A stretch of DNA of 64,000 bases from an uncultured Roseobacter sp. (GTDB lineage Bacteria; Pseudomonadota; Alphaproteobacteria; Rhodobacterales; Rhodobacteraceae), in the NCBI RefSeq assembly GCF_947495275.1, contig NZ_CANLYL010000003.1, positions 62,001-126,000 of the forward strand, in the 5' to 3' direction. Positions within the stretch are counted from its first letter, which is position 1. Each line of letters starts with the position of its first letter. Below, piece after piece: positions 8,519-17,462 of the stretch. A model generated the notes under the pieces. It saw only the letters and a list, made by a program, of their open reading frames with translations. It searched no databases and was not told where the DNA came from. Position numbers and translations under genes: made by a program.

Positions 8519-9946
8519 TTACTTATGCGGCAAGCTGCCCTTCGCCTCCCCTGACATCCCGCCGGAGACCTCTTCCGTGGCCTCGCTTGCCAGTTCCTCG
8601 GGCAAAACAAGGTTCAGCAGAATGGCTATGAAAGCGGCGGGCAGCAATCCGCTGGTCATCAGAATGCGCAGGGTGTCGGGCAAATGCTGAACGGCCCCCG
8701 GTTCCAGTTGCAAACCAAGCCCGACCGACAGGGAAATCGCGAAAATCACCATGTTACGGCGGTTCCAGTCCACATCCGACAGCATGGAGACACCTGCCGC
8801 AACGACCATGCCAAACATGACGATTACACCGCCGCCAAGGACTTCGATGGGGATGGTCCGGATCAATCCGCCAACCTTTGGCACCAGCCCGCAGATAATC
8901 AGGAAAATCGCGCCGCAGGTCACCACATGGCGGCTCATCACGCCGGTCATCGCGATCAGACCGACGTTTTGACTGAAGGATGTGTTGGGGAACCCGCCAA
9001 AGATACCGGCAAGCGCAGACCCCAGACCATCCGCGTAGGTTGCACCGGCGATTTCCTTGTCCGTAGCTTCACGGCCAGCGCCCCCTTTGGTGATGCCGGA
9101 GACATCACCCACCGTTTCGATGGCCGAGATGAATGCCATCAGACAGAAACCCAATACGGCGGCGAAGGAGATCTCGAACCCGTATTTGAAAGGCTGCGGC
9201 AGGGCGAAGGCGGCGGAGCGTGACCAGGAGGTGCCGATGGCCTCAAAGCTCAGCATCCCGACCATAAGCGCATAGAAATACCCGACGATCAGCCCGATCA
9301 ACACCGCGGATACCGAGAGCATGCCCTTGCTGAAGAACTTCAGCCCCAAGGTGACAAAGATGACCACGAGGGCGGCAGACCAGTTCAACAAGCTGCCATA
9401 TTCCGGCGTACCGATCGCAGGCACGCCACCGGCGGCATATTGAATGCCGACCTTGACCAGCGCGAGGCCGATCATGGTGACAACCAGCCCGGTCACCAGG
9501 GGCGGCAGTGCAAACCTGATACGGCCAATGAAAAGCCCTAAAAACGCGTGGAAAATCCCGCCGATCAATACACCACCGAACAGAGCGGCCAGCGCATCCA
9601 CCCCACGACCGGCAACCAGCGGGATCATGATCGGGATAAAGGCAAAGGATGTGCCTTGTACAATTGGCAGGGCCGCGCCAACGGGCCCCAGAGTGATGGT
9701 TTGCAGCAAGGTGGCAACGCCCGCAAAGAGCATCGACATTTGAATGAGATAGAGTAGTTCCGGGAAATCCGGAGAGTTCGATCCGAACCCGAATCCGGCG
9801 GCCCCCGCAACGATAATCGCAGGCGTCACGTTGGAAACGAACATGGCCAGAACATGCTGGATGCCCAGTGGGATAGCCTTGCCCAATGCGGGTGTGTAGT
9901 TCGGGTCACGCAGCTGTTCTGGCGTGCCTATTGAGTGGTCGGTCAT
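8519..9946 (-). CDS. NCS2 family nucleobase:cation symporter (xanthine/urate type)
   Basis: Inner-membrane purine transporter of 475 residues with about 12-14 hydrophobic segments. Family landmarks are QHVLAMF near the N-terminus, FISAIETVGDVSGI with its conserved Glu, and NTSFSQNVGLIAMTGVMSR, the NCS2 signature region. The ETVGDVS and SQNVG forms fit xanthine/uric acid permeases better than uracil permeases, but substrate cannot be fixed by eye. Start ATG 9946 has AGGGGGACAAG directly upstream; the frame stays open for 200 more codons 5', with no transporter-like sequence. It diverges from deoC-ALDH16, giving a plausible nucleobase and nucleoside salvage locus. Confidence 0.93.
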   Translation of the reverse strand: MTDHSIGTPEQLRDPNYTPALGKAIPLGIQHVLAMFVSNVTPAIIVAGAAGFGFGSNSPDFPELLYLIQMSMLFAGVATLLQTITLGPVGAALPIVQGTSFAFIPIMIPLVAGRGVDALAALFGGVLIGGIFHAFLGLFIGRIRFALPPLVTGLVVTMIGLALVKVGIQYAAGGVPAIGTPEYGSLLNWSAALVVIFVTLGLKFFSKGMLSVSAVLIGLIVGYFYALMVGMLSFEAIGTSWSRSAAFALPQPFKYGFEISFAAVLGFCLMAFISAIETVGDVSGITKGGAGREATDKEIAGATYADGLGSALAGIFGGFPNTSFSQNVGLIAMTGVMSRHVVTCGAIFLIICGLVPKVGGLIRTIPIEVLGGGVIVMFGMVVAAGVSMLSDVDWNRRNMVIFAISLSVGLGLQLEPGAVQHLPDTLRILMTSGLLPAAFIAILLNLVLPEELASEATEEVSGGMSGEAKGSLPHK

Positions 9947-10024
9947 CTTGTCCCCCTGCTGCCGGATTGGTCCGTTGTCATCAGTGTCGGGACTATGAGA
10001 GCACAGGACACCATGGATCAAGTA

Positions 10025-10046
10025 GTATTTCGACCGGCCGCAATAC
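10025..10046. promoter_or_regulatory. Possible operator between permease and deoC
   Basis: GTATT and AATAC form a 5-base inverted repeat spaced by 12 bases that itself holds the palindrome-like CGACCGGCCG. It sits in the 249-base divergent gap between the NCS2 permease and deoC, about 80 bases upstream of the permease start. The arms are short, so chance is a real alternative. Confidence 0.25.
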
Positions 10047-10195
10047 CTGATGGTGGGCCGTGCATGGCCGCATGAGCAGTTGCATTCGAAGAATTCGTTA
10101 AACCGTCGTTTCATTGCCGCAATGGATGGCACGGGCGCTTGCCAAGGCGAACCCGTCATGCGATTTTGCGCAGATGCGCGACAAGGATGACCGGG

Positions 10196-11200
10196 ATGCT
10201 CAGCCACGAAACCCAAACTGCCCAGCCAACAACCGGTCACCAGTTGCCCCAAGTGACGGAACCCAGAAATCCTGGCATGGCATTGGATATGGATTGGGTG
10301 CGCAGCTTGCAGGCCAATACATCGGCAGTTGAACGTCGGGCTGCCGGTCTTCCGGCGCGGCGGTCGGTCAAGAAACAACATCAGGCTGCGTGGCTGTTGC
10401 GTGCTGTGACCTGCATAGACCTGACCACTCTTTCTGGGGATGACACCGAAGACAGGGTGGCGCGTCTGTGCGCCAAGGCCCGGCAACCCGTCGCGCAATC
10501 CGTGCTCGACACCTTGGGCATGCCCGGCATTACAACCGGGGCGGTATGTGTCTATCACGAGATGATCCCGGCCGCTGTAAGAGCATTGCAAGGCACGGGC
10601 ATTCCGGTTGCGGCAGTCAGTACCGGGTTTCCGGCGGGATTGTCACCGTTGCATCTGCGGATCGCCGAGATTGACGAGAGCGTGAAAGCCGGGGCTGCAG
10701 AAATAGATATCGTGATCTCACGCCGTCATGTACTGAGCGGCAACTGGCAAGCGCTTTATGACGAAATGTGCGCCTTTCGTGCCGCCTGCGGAGAGGCCCA
10801 TGTCAAAGCCATTCTGGCCACTGGCGAGTTAGGATCGTTGCGCAATGTGGCGCGGGCGTCCCTGATTTGCATGATGGCGGGTGCCGATTTCATCAAGACT
10901 TCAACCGGCAAGGAAAGCGTCAATGCGACCCTGCCCGTCACCCTTGTCATGATCCGGGCCATAAGGGATTACCATCTGCGCACCGGGTTCAGGGTCGGAT
11001 ACAAACCGGCGGGCGGCATTTCAAAGGCCAAGGATGCAATCACCTATCTGGCGATGATGAAAGAAGAGTTGGGCGACCGGTGGCTACAGCCCGATCTGTT
11101 TCGTTTTGGAGCGTCATCTTTGCTGAATGACATTGAGCGCCAGCTAGAGCATCACGTCACCGGCAATTACTCCGCCAGCTACCGCCACCCGACCAGCTGA
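10196..11200 (+). CDS. deoC: Deoxyribose-phosphate aldolase
   Basis: Cleaves 2-deoxyribose-5-phosphate to glyceraldehyde-3-phosphate and acetaldehyde. The Schiff-base lysine lies in DFIKTSTGK (about K234), a second conserved lysine in GYKPAGGIS (about K270), and the acidic residue in AEIDIVISRR. The 334-residue length, with a long N-terminal extension relative to short bacterial DeoC, fits the longer (eukaryote-like) subfamily. I chose ATG 10196, which has AAGGA nine bases upstream and keeps the EPRNPGM segment I recall as conserved in relatives; ATG 10277 is the alternative. It is followed after 24 bases by the ALDH16-type dehydrogenase, which could consume the acetaldehyde. Confidence 0.94.
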   Translation: MLSHETQTAQPTTGHQLPQVTEPRNPGMALDMDWVRSLQANTSAVERRAAGLPARRSVKKQHQAAWLLRAVTCIDLTTLSGDDTEDRVARLCAKARQPVAQSVLDTLGMPGITTGAVCVYHEMIPAAVRALQGTGIPVAAVSTGFPAGLSPLHLRIAEIDESVKAGAAEIDIVISRRHVLSGNWQALYDEMCAFRAACGEAHVKAILATGELGSLRNVARASLICMMAGADFIKTSTGKESVNATLPVTLVMIRAIRDYHLRTGFRVGYKPAGGISKAKDAITYLAMMKEELGDRWLQPDLFRFGASSLLNDIERQLEHHVTGNYSASYRHPTS

Positions 11201-11224
11201 CACGCATTGAAAGGGCCTGAGGCC

Positions 11225-13567
11225 ATGACAGTTTCCGAGATATTTGAAACGATGGAATACGGGGTCGCTCCGGAAAGTACCGAAGATGCATTGGCTTGGC
11301 TGAAAGATCAGGAAAATCGGTTCGGACATTTTATCGACGGCACCTTCACGGAACCAGGGGAAGGTTTTGACAGCCGCAATCCGGCGAATGGAGAGACCCT
11401 GGCGACACTGACCCAAGGCACACAGGCGGACGTCGATGCCGCAGTGAAAGCAGCCCGGCGCGCCCACCCCAAATGGGAAGGCCTTGGCGGCCATGGCAGA
11501 GCGCGATATCTTTACGCCCTTGCGCGCCTGCTGCAAAAACACGCACGGATGTTTGCCGTTCTGGAATCGCTCGACAATGGCAAACCGATCCGCGAGAGCC
11601 GTGATATCGATGTACCCCTTGCACAGCGGCATTTCTATTTCCACGCCGGCATGGCGCAGTTGATGGAAGACGCGTTGCCGGACCGCGAAGCGCTAGGCGT
11701 ATGCGGTCAGGTGATCCCGTGGAATTTCCCACTGCTGATGTTGGCCTGGAAAATCGCCCCGGCCCTCGCCGTGGGCAATACAGTTGTTCTGAAACCTGCT
11801 GAATACACCTCTCTGACCGCCTTGCTTTTCGCGGATATCTGCCGTCAGGCCGGGCTGCCGAAAGGCGTTGTAAACATTATCACTGGTGATGGCACCGTTG
11901 GCGAAATGATTGTGGCTGCGGATGTCGACAAAGTGGCGTTTACAGGATCAACGGCGGTCGGACGCCGTATCCGCGAAGCCACGGCGGGCAGCGGCAAGGC
12001 GCTGACGCTGGAGTTGGGGGGGAAGTCTCCCTACATCGTATTTGACGATGCGGATCTCGATTCAGCCGTCGAAGGCTTGGTTGATGCGATCTGGTTCAAT
12101 CAGGGTCAGGTATGCTGTGCGGGATCGCGTCTTTTGGTGCACGAACCGGTTGCAGAGGTGTTTTATGCCAAGTTGCGTGCGCGCATGGACAAGCTGCGCG
12201 TCGGCAACCCGTTGGACAAGAGCATTGATGTTGGCGCGATTGTCGACCCGGTCCAGCTGAAAGCAATTACTGAGCTCGTCGCTTCGAATTCCGCGGGTCA
12301 TACCCACGTCGCCACGGCGCAATTGCCCGAAGTTGGCAGCTTCTACCCACCCACGCTGATCACGGGTCTGAACCCTGCTGATACGCTGATGCAGGAAGAG
12401 ATCTTTGGACCCGTTCTGGTGTCCTCAACGTTCCGGACGCCTGCGGATGCTGTCGCGCTGGCCAATAATACGCGCTACGGGCTCGCCGCAACCGTCTGGA
12501 GCGAGAACATCAACCTCGCGCTCGACATCGCGCCCAAATTGGCCAGCGGGATCGTCTGGATCAATGGCACCAATCTGATGGATGCTGCCGCCGGTTTCGG
12601 GGGTGTGCGGGAAAGCGGTTTTGGCCGCGAAGGAGGATGGGAAGGTCTTGCAGGTTACACACGGCCTAAGGGCGCGCGAAAACCGCTCAAGGAAATTTCA
12701 GCCTTTTCCGGCAGTGGCGATCCTGTCGATCCAATCGACCGGACGGCCAAACTCTTCATCGGCGGCAAGCAATCCCGCCCGGATGGGGGTTATTCGCGCC
12801 CGGTCTGGGGAAAGTCAGGGGGTCAACTTGGCCATGTCTCCCTGGCAAACCGCAAGGACTTGCGCAACGCGGTTGAAGCCGCGCAGGCTGCAAAGAGCTG
12901 GGCCAGAACCAGCGGCCACCTGCGTGCGCAAATCCTTTATTATATCGCCGAAAACCTATCCGCTCGGGCCGCAGAATTTGCGCGGCGTTTGAATGACATG
13001 CGGGGTGGCAAGCTGGGGGAAAAGGAGATCGAAGCGACAATACAGCGGCTCTTCACCTATGCTGCATGGGCTGACAAAAACGACGGTCAGGTGCACGGTG
13101 TTCCCATCCGCGGCGTCGCCCTTGCCATGAAGGAACCCGTTGGCGTGATCGGCGCCATCTGCCCGAATGAGATGCCCTTGCTGGGTCTGATCTCCTGCAT
13201 GGCTCCGGCCATCGCCATGGGCAATCGGGTCATTCTCAGTGCTTCTGAACCCTTTCCTCTGGCAGCTACGGATTTCATCCAAATCCTGGAAACGTCAGAT
13301 GTGCCTTCTGGTGTTGTCAATATTCTCACCGGTCCTCATGCAGATGTCGCAAGGCACATGGCAAGTCATATGGATGTTGATGCTGTTTGGTCATTCGCGG
13401 ATAAAGACCTCTGCGCTGACATTGAACGTGCCAGCGCCAGCAATCTCAAACGCACCTGGGTCAACAATGGTTTCGCCCGTGACTGGATGGGAAAAGCAGG
13501 TCAAGGCAAGGAATTCCTCGATGCCGCGACCGAAATCAAGAATATCTGGGTCCCCTATGGCGAATAA
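11225..13567 (+). CDS. ALDH16-type double-domain aldehyde dehydrogenase
   Basis: A 780-residue protein with two aldehyde-dehydrogenase-fold halves, the architecture of ALDH16. The first half (about 30-500) is complete: GQVIPWNFPLLML, FTGSTAVGRRI, LELGGKSPY with general-base Glu about 263, and NQGQVCCAGSR with catalytic Cys about 297, 34 residues later as in ALDH2. The second half (about 515-780) keeps fold landmarks such as EPVGVIGAICPNEMPLLG but has no Cys/Glu active site and is shorter. Bacterial ALDH16 from Loktanella, a related genus, is known to be active, whereas the human protein lost its Cys. Start ATG 11225 has AAAGGG upstream; a TTG at 11207 is less likely. Adjacent deoC suggests acetaldehyde as a substrate. 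Confidence 0.93.
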   Translation: MTVSEIFETMEYGVAPESTEDALAWLKDQENRFGHFIDGTFTEPGEGFDSRNPANGETLATLTQGTQADVDAAVKAARRAHPKWEGLGGHGRARYLYALARLLQKHARMFAVLESLDNGKPIRESRDIDVPLAQRHFYFHAGMAQLMEDALPDREALGVCGQVIPWNFPLLMLAWKIAPALAVGNTVVLKPAEYTSLTALLFADICRQAGLPKGVVNIITGDGTVGEMIVAADVDKVAFTGSTAVGRRIREATAGSGKALTLELGGKSPYIVFDDADLDSAVEGLVDAIWFNQGQVCCAGSRLLVHEPVAEVFYAKLRARMDKLRVGNPLDKSIDVGAIVDPVQLKAITELVASNSAGHTHVATAQLPEVGSFYPPTLITGLNPADTLMQEEIFGPVLVSSTFRTPADAVALANNTRYGLAATVWSENINLALDIAPKLASGIVWINGTNLMDAAAGFGGVRESGFGREGGWEGLAGYTRPKGARKPLKEISAFSGSGDPVDPIDRTAKLFIGGKQSRPDGGYSRPVWGKSGGQLGHVSLANRKDLRNAVEAAQAAKSWARTSGHLRAQILYYIAENLSARAAEFARRLNDMRGGKLGEKEIEATIQRLFTYAAWADKNDGQVHGVPIRGVALAMKEPVGVIGAICPNEMPLLGLISCMAPAIAMGNRVILSASEPFPLAATDFIQILETSDVPSGVVNILTGPHADVARHMASHMDVDAVWSFADKDLCADIERASASNLKRTWVNNGFARDWMGKAGQGKEFLDAATEIKNIWVPYGE

Positions 13568-13588
13568 CACCTGAATCGCGCGACAACA

Positions 13589-13609
13589 CTCGGCCCACCA
13601 GGGGCCGAG
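13589..13609. terminator. Strong hairpin between converging ALDH16 and M16 genes
   Basis: CTCGGCCC pairs perfectly with GGGCCGAG across a five-base loop, between two converging genes. Neither side has a U-tract, so it is an atypical or factor-dependent terminator, or an mRNA 3'-end stabiliser for deoC-ALDH16. Confidence 0.5.
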
Positions 13610-13649
13610 GACATGGCGTGGCGCGACAGCGCCTCATTTTAACAAAACA

Positions 13650-14969
13650 TCAGTTGGCTGGTGTGCTTTCCAGCCCAACCGGCTGCCCGACGACAACGAA
13701 ATGCAGCCCTTCCGGAACAAGCAGATCCGCGGCGACCCGTTTGACGTCTTCCAAGGTGACCGCCTCAACGCGCTCGTTTCGGGTCGCAATGTAGTCGATC
13801 GGCAAACCGAGCATTTGCATTCCGACCATTATCCGCGCGATCGGTCCGTTTCCATCAAATCTCAAGGGGTAGGCCCCTGTCATGTAGGTCTTGGCATCAT
13901 CCAGCTCAGCCTGTGTCACACCTTCCGCCGCCGCCCTGGCCCATTCGGACCGGATGACATCAATGGCTTCTGCGATCCGATCATTGGCCGAACTTACGGA
14001 TCCAAGGTAAATCGCAGCGAGATCTTTTGGTATGAGATGAGAGTAGACCCCGTAGGTCAGTCCGCGTTTTTCGCGCACCTCATCCATCAATCGGCTCTCA
14101 AATGACCCGCCCCCCAAAACCTGGTTGAGGACGCTGGCGGCAAAAAAATCGGGATCTTCCTGGGCCATTCCGGCATGCCCGAATATCGCTACAGACTGCG
14201 GCGTTGTAAAAGGAACAACGGTTACGCCACCGGGAATTTCAACCTGCGCCACTGGTGGCATCGGCGCACCGGTTTCAGGTAAGTCACCCAGCAATTCATC
14301 CATCAGGATCGCCAGATCTCCGGGCGTGATATCTCCGACAGCGCCGATGTAGATGCGGTCGCGCGCCATAACATTGAGGTGTGCTTGTACCAGATCGTCA
14401 CGGGTCAGGGCCGCCACGGTTTCTTCGGTACCGTTGATCGACGTCGCATAGGGATGATCTCCAAAGGCAACCTGGTCAAAGGTCCGGCTGGCGATGTCGT
14501 TCGGGTCCTTGGCCTCTGAGCGAATGATGGAAAGCACCTGGTTTCTGACGCGTTCAATGGCATCCGCATCGAACCTCGGCTCAAGCAAAGCCGCGCGCAG
14601 CAAAGCGACCGAAGCGTCTTGATTCTCCGTCAAGAACCGGGCGGAAACCGATAGGGAATCGTCTCCGACATCGAACCCAAAAGATGTGGCAAGCGCCTCC
14701 CCTGCTCGGGCAAAGGCTCTGGCGTCCATGTCACCCGCGCCCTCCTCAAGAAGGCTCGTCATCAGGTTCACCGCACCGCGCTTGCCAGGTGCATCCAGCG
14801 ACGCGCCACCCCGAAACCGGACTTCCAATGCTACAAACGGAATGGAGTGATCTTCCACCAACCAGGCCGTCAATCCGCGATCAGAGGTAACTTCCTGAAT
14901 TTTGACCTCTGCCGCCGTGGGTGCTGCGATCACAAAAGTGACAAACATCGACAAAAGAAAACGGATCAT
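13650..14969 (-). CDS. M16 family peptidase-like protein, non-catalytic partner
   Basis: Secreted or periplasmic protein of 439 residues with a signal peptide (about residues 1-20, ending TAAEV). The fold is that of insulinase/MPP peptidases, but the position of the zinc motif HxxEH reads GAVNLMTSLLEEG, so the metal ligands are absent. The distal landmarks DRIYIGAVGDI and KRGLTYGVYSHL remain, and the RGLTYGVYS segment is typical of the substrate-closing subunit. Start ATG 14969 has GAGGAGG upstream and overlaps the stop of the catalytic M16 gene. It very probably forms a heterodimer with that enzyme. Confidence 0.9.
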   Translation of the reverse strand: MIRFLLSMFVTFVIAAPTAAEVKIQEVTSDRGLTAWLVEDHSIPFVALEVRFRGGASLDAPGKRGAVNLMTSLLEEGAGDMDARAFARAGEALATSFGFDVGDDSLSVSARFLTENQDASVALLRAALLEPRFDADAIERVRNQVLSIIRSEAKDPNDIASRTFDQVAFGDHPYATSINGTEETVAALTRDDLVQAHLNVMARDRIYIGAVGDITPGDLAILMDELLGDLPETGAPMPPVAQVEIPGGVTVVPFTTPQSVAIFGHAGMAQEDPDFFAASVLNQVLGGGSFESRLMDEVREKRGLTYGVYSHLIPKDLAAIYLGSVSSANDRIAEAIDVIRSEWARAAAEGVTQAELDDAKTYMTGAYPLRFDGNGPIARIMVGMQMLGLPIDYIATRNERVEAVTLEDVKRVAADLLVPEGLHFVVVGQPVGLESTPAN

Positions 14970-16300
14970 TGCGTTACCTCCTCGCGCATCAGCCATCCGG
15001 TCACAGAGGCGCGGATATCAAAAACATCGCGTGCGGCTTCGACGATATCTTCGGCCGTCACCGCCTCCAGAACATCGGGCCAGGCTTGCACATCTTCAAT
15101 CGTCAAACCCGACGACAGGGCTTGCCCATAGCGGTTGGCAATTCGGTCCACATCGTCACGCGCATAAATCTGATCCGCCCTGATTTGCAGCTTGATACGG
15201 TCAAGCTGTTCAGCGTCGACACCGTCTATCAGGAATTGTTCCAACGCCGCATCCATGGCGTCTTCGGCCTCTTGCAGGCTCACGCCCGGGCGCGGCACAA
15301 CCAACACAGTGAAGGTCGTATCATCCAGCGAAACCCCACGGTAGAAGGCCGCCGAATAGGTCGCGATCTGCGTATCGAACTGCAATGCATCGGTCAGATA
15401 AGACGTCGTGCCACCGCCCAGAATTTCCGCCAGAATGGTCAGGGCTGCTGCCGTCTGCTGATCTCCCGGATCACGCTCAGGTGCCAGATAGGACCGGCGC
15501 ACATAAGGCTGCGCGACACGTGCGTCACGGAAAATCACCCGCCTTTCGGCGGTTTGCGGCGGTTCTTCGGTGCGAATACGTTCAGGAAGATCGGGGTTGG
15601 CAGGAATTACGCCATAGTATTTGTCTGCCAACCTGCGCACGTCTTCCGGCGTTACATCCCCTGAAACAACAAGAATGGCGTTGTTGGGCGCATAGTAGGT
15701 TTCGTAAAACCCCAAAGCGTCATCCATATCCAGCGAGCGCATTTCGTGCATCCAACCGATAATCGGTGCGCCATAACGGTGGTTGAGGAACTGCGCCGCG
15801 CTTAACTGTTCCCCGAACAGGGCGCTGGGATTGTTTTCGGTCCGCTGGTTGCGTTCTTCAATGATCACATCGCGCTCGGTTCGGATATTCTCTTCGGTCA
15901 GACGAATGTTGCGCATCCGGTCTGATTCCATGCTCATCATCAATTCCAGCCTATCCGCTGCAACCCTCTGGAAATAGGCGGTATAGTCATATGACGTGAA
16001 CGCATTGTCGCGCCCGCCGTTTCGCGCAACCGTCGCTGACAGCTCTCCTGCGGCCAGTTTATCGGTCGCCTTGAACAGCAGGTGTTCCAGGAAGTGGGCG
16101 ACGCCAGACGAGCCTTTGGGCTCATCAGCCGATCCGGCCCGGTACCAGACCATATGCTGTACCACGGGGGCACGGTGATCTTCGACCACGATGACCTGCA
16201 TGCCATTGTCGAGTTTGAAAGTGGTGACCGCCTCGTCACTCGCGGCCAGAAAACCGGGAAGAAGCGAAAGAAGTGCTGCAATGGCAGTCAGTCGGATCAT
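14966..16300 (-). CDS. M16 family zinc peptidase, catalytic subunit
   Basis: Exported zinc metallopeptidase of 444 residues. An N-terminal signal peptide (about 1-20) precedes the inverted zinc motif HFLEH at residues 69-73, with the distal ligand region ENIRTERDVIIEERNQR around 138-152. Other family landmarks are GGRDNAFTSYDYTAYF and the C-terminal IANRYGQAL. Substrates are probably peptides or damaged proteins in the envelope. It is translationally coupled (ATGA) to the downstream non-catalytic M16 gene, the usual paired arrangement. Confidence 0.95.
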   Translation of the reverse strand: MIRLTAIAALLSLLPGFLAASDEAVTTFKLDNGMQVIVVEDHRAPVVQHMVWYRAGSADEPKGSSGVAHFLEHLLFKATDKLAAGELSATVARNGGRDNAFTSYDYTAYFQRVAADRLELMMSMESDRMRNIRLTEENIRTERDVIIEERNQRTENNPSALFGEQLSAAQFLNHRYGAPIIGWMHEMRSLDMDDALGFYETYYAPNNAILVVSGDVTPEDVRRLADKYYGVIPANPDLPERIRTEEPPQTAERRVIFRDARVAQPYVRRSYLAPERDPGDQQTAAALTILAEILGGGTTSYLTDALQFDTQIATYSAAFYRGVSLDDTTFTVLVVPRPGVSLQEAEDAMDAALEQFLIDGVDAEQLDRIKLQIRADQIYARDDVDRIANRYGQALSSGLTIEDVQAWPDVLEAVTAEDIVEAARDVFDIRASVTGWLMREEVTQ

Positions 16301-16410
16301 GGGACGTCCTTCTTGTGGTCAATCACATCTCGTTGCCCAAGAGGTACTTCCCCGCGGCGCGGGTTCAAGGCGTCCTGTCACGAAAGTGAGCGAAAGCGCC
16401 CCGAGTAAGC

Positions 16411-16911
16411 TCAATTGAGCGGTGGATAGCTTGGCGTTTTGGCCCCGGCACGTCGCCATTGCCCTGCAACCGTCTCCGCATCAAGAACCTCGCGGCGATA
16501 AGCCTGCACATAACGATCCTCGGGGAAAAGGCGGAACTGGGTGAAGCGCGACTGTCTGCGGCGGAAATCAGCATCGGCTTTCGCGAGGTCCTGACGAATG
16601 CTCGGCGATACGCCAAAGCGGCTGGCGGCCGTAACCAGAGCGCCATCAGAGGCGGGAATGCCGCTGGATTGCGCCGGTTTGCCACCCAGAGCGATGACCG
16701 CATCAGACAGCGGGTCATTGTCGGTCCGGTTGCTTTGGCCAGGCGTTGGGGTCGGTAGCGCGCTCAGATCATCTGGCGTTTCCAGCGTGGCTTTGGGCTC
16801 GATGATGAACTCATCCGGTCCACGCGAATTGGGACGCAGATCTCTCAGGCCCTTGTTTGCACAAGCGCTGAGGGCAGCGGTGATCAGAATGAGGGCCAAA
16901 ATCCGGCGCAT
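16411..16911 (-). CDS. DUF3035-type lipoprotein
   Basis: A 166-residue putative outer-membrane or periplasmic lipoprotein. The signal ends in a lipobox LSAC with Cys at residue 17, then a proline-rich region (RGPDEFIIEPKATLETP) and a charged C-terminal half. This resembles the DUF3035 family (beta-barrel assembly-associated in some annotations), small lipoproteins common in alphaproteobacteria; the function is not established to my knowledge. It lies directly downstream of lspA, whose product would process its signal peptide. Confidence 0.75.
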   Translation of the reverse strand: MRRILALILITAALSACANKGLRDLRPNSRGPDEFIIEPKATLETPDDLSALPTPTPGQSNRTDNDPLSDAVIALGGKPAQSSGIPASDGALVTAASRFGVSPSIRQDLAKADADFRRRQSRFTQFRLFPEDRYVQAYRREVLDAETVAGQWRRAGAKTPSYPPLN

Positions 16912-16962
16912 GTCAGGTCTCCTCGCGGTCAGTCCGTTGATACGCCAAGCGGGCGGGCAATG

Positions 16963-17448
16963 TCACTGGCCTTTTTTGGGCTCAGACTTCACGTCTGGAG
17001 CAAAGAACACCAACGCAATCGCGCCAGCAAATATGAACACATCCGCCAGGTTGAACACAAAGGGATTGTCGATACCGCAACAGGACATGTTCAGAAAATC
17101 CAGAACGTAACCATAGATCAGCCGGTCGAGCACATTGGCCAGCGCCCCGCCGACCAGGAGGCCGGCGCCAATGCGCGCCATTCGGCCAAGAGCGTGCTTT
17201 CGGACCCAGACCAGAACCGCCAGGCAGATCGCAACCGCAAGAGCGATCAATATCCAGCGACTGGCCTCTGATCCGTCGCCAAAAAGGCCAAAATTGATGC
17301 CCCTGTTTTCCCCGTAGCGGAAGTTCAGCACCGGCGGCAGAACATCAATCGCCCGGATGCGCCAAAGCTCCAGCCCGTGAATGACCCAGTACTTGCTGGC
17401 CTGATCAATGACGAAAGCGGCCGCCGCTGCCCAAAAGATTGTGCGCAT
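16963..17448 (-). CDS. lspA: Lipoprotein signal peptidase (signal peptidase II)
   Basis: Inner-membrane aspartic protease that removes signal peptides from diacylated prolipoproteins. The 161-residue protein has four hydrophobic segments; the catalytic aspartates lie in [11 protein letters not shown] (D108) and FNLADVFIF (D136), and RGINFGLF corresponds to the conserved NxGxxFG-type element. A CC pair occurs in the periplasmic loop (MSCCGID). It sits 14 bases after purH and 51 bases before a lipoprotein gene, in a leftward operon. Confidence 0.96.
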   Translation of the reverse strand: MRTIFWAAAAAFVIDQASKYWVIHGLELWRIRAIDVLPPVLNFRYGENRGINFGLFGDGSEASRWILIALAVAICLAVLVWVRKHALGRMARIGAGLLVGGALANVLDRLIYGYVLDFLNMSCCGIDNPFVFNLADVFIFAGAIALVFFAPDVKSEPKKGQ

Positions 17449-17462
17449 TGGGGTTCCTGTTC

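Noticed and set aside
9947-10591. Extension of the NCS2 permease frame by more than 200 codons upstream
   Set aside because: The extension overlaps deoC on the other strand, has no membrane or conserved content, and a strong ribosome site precedes ATG 9946.
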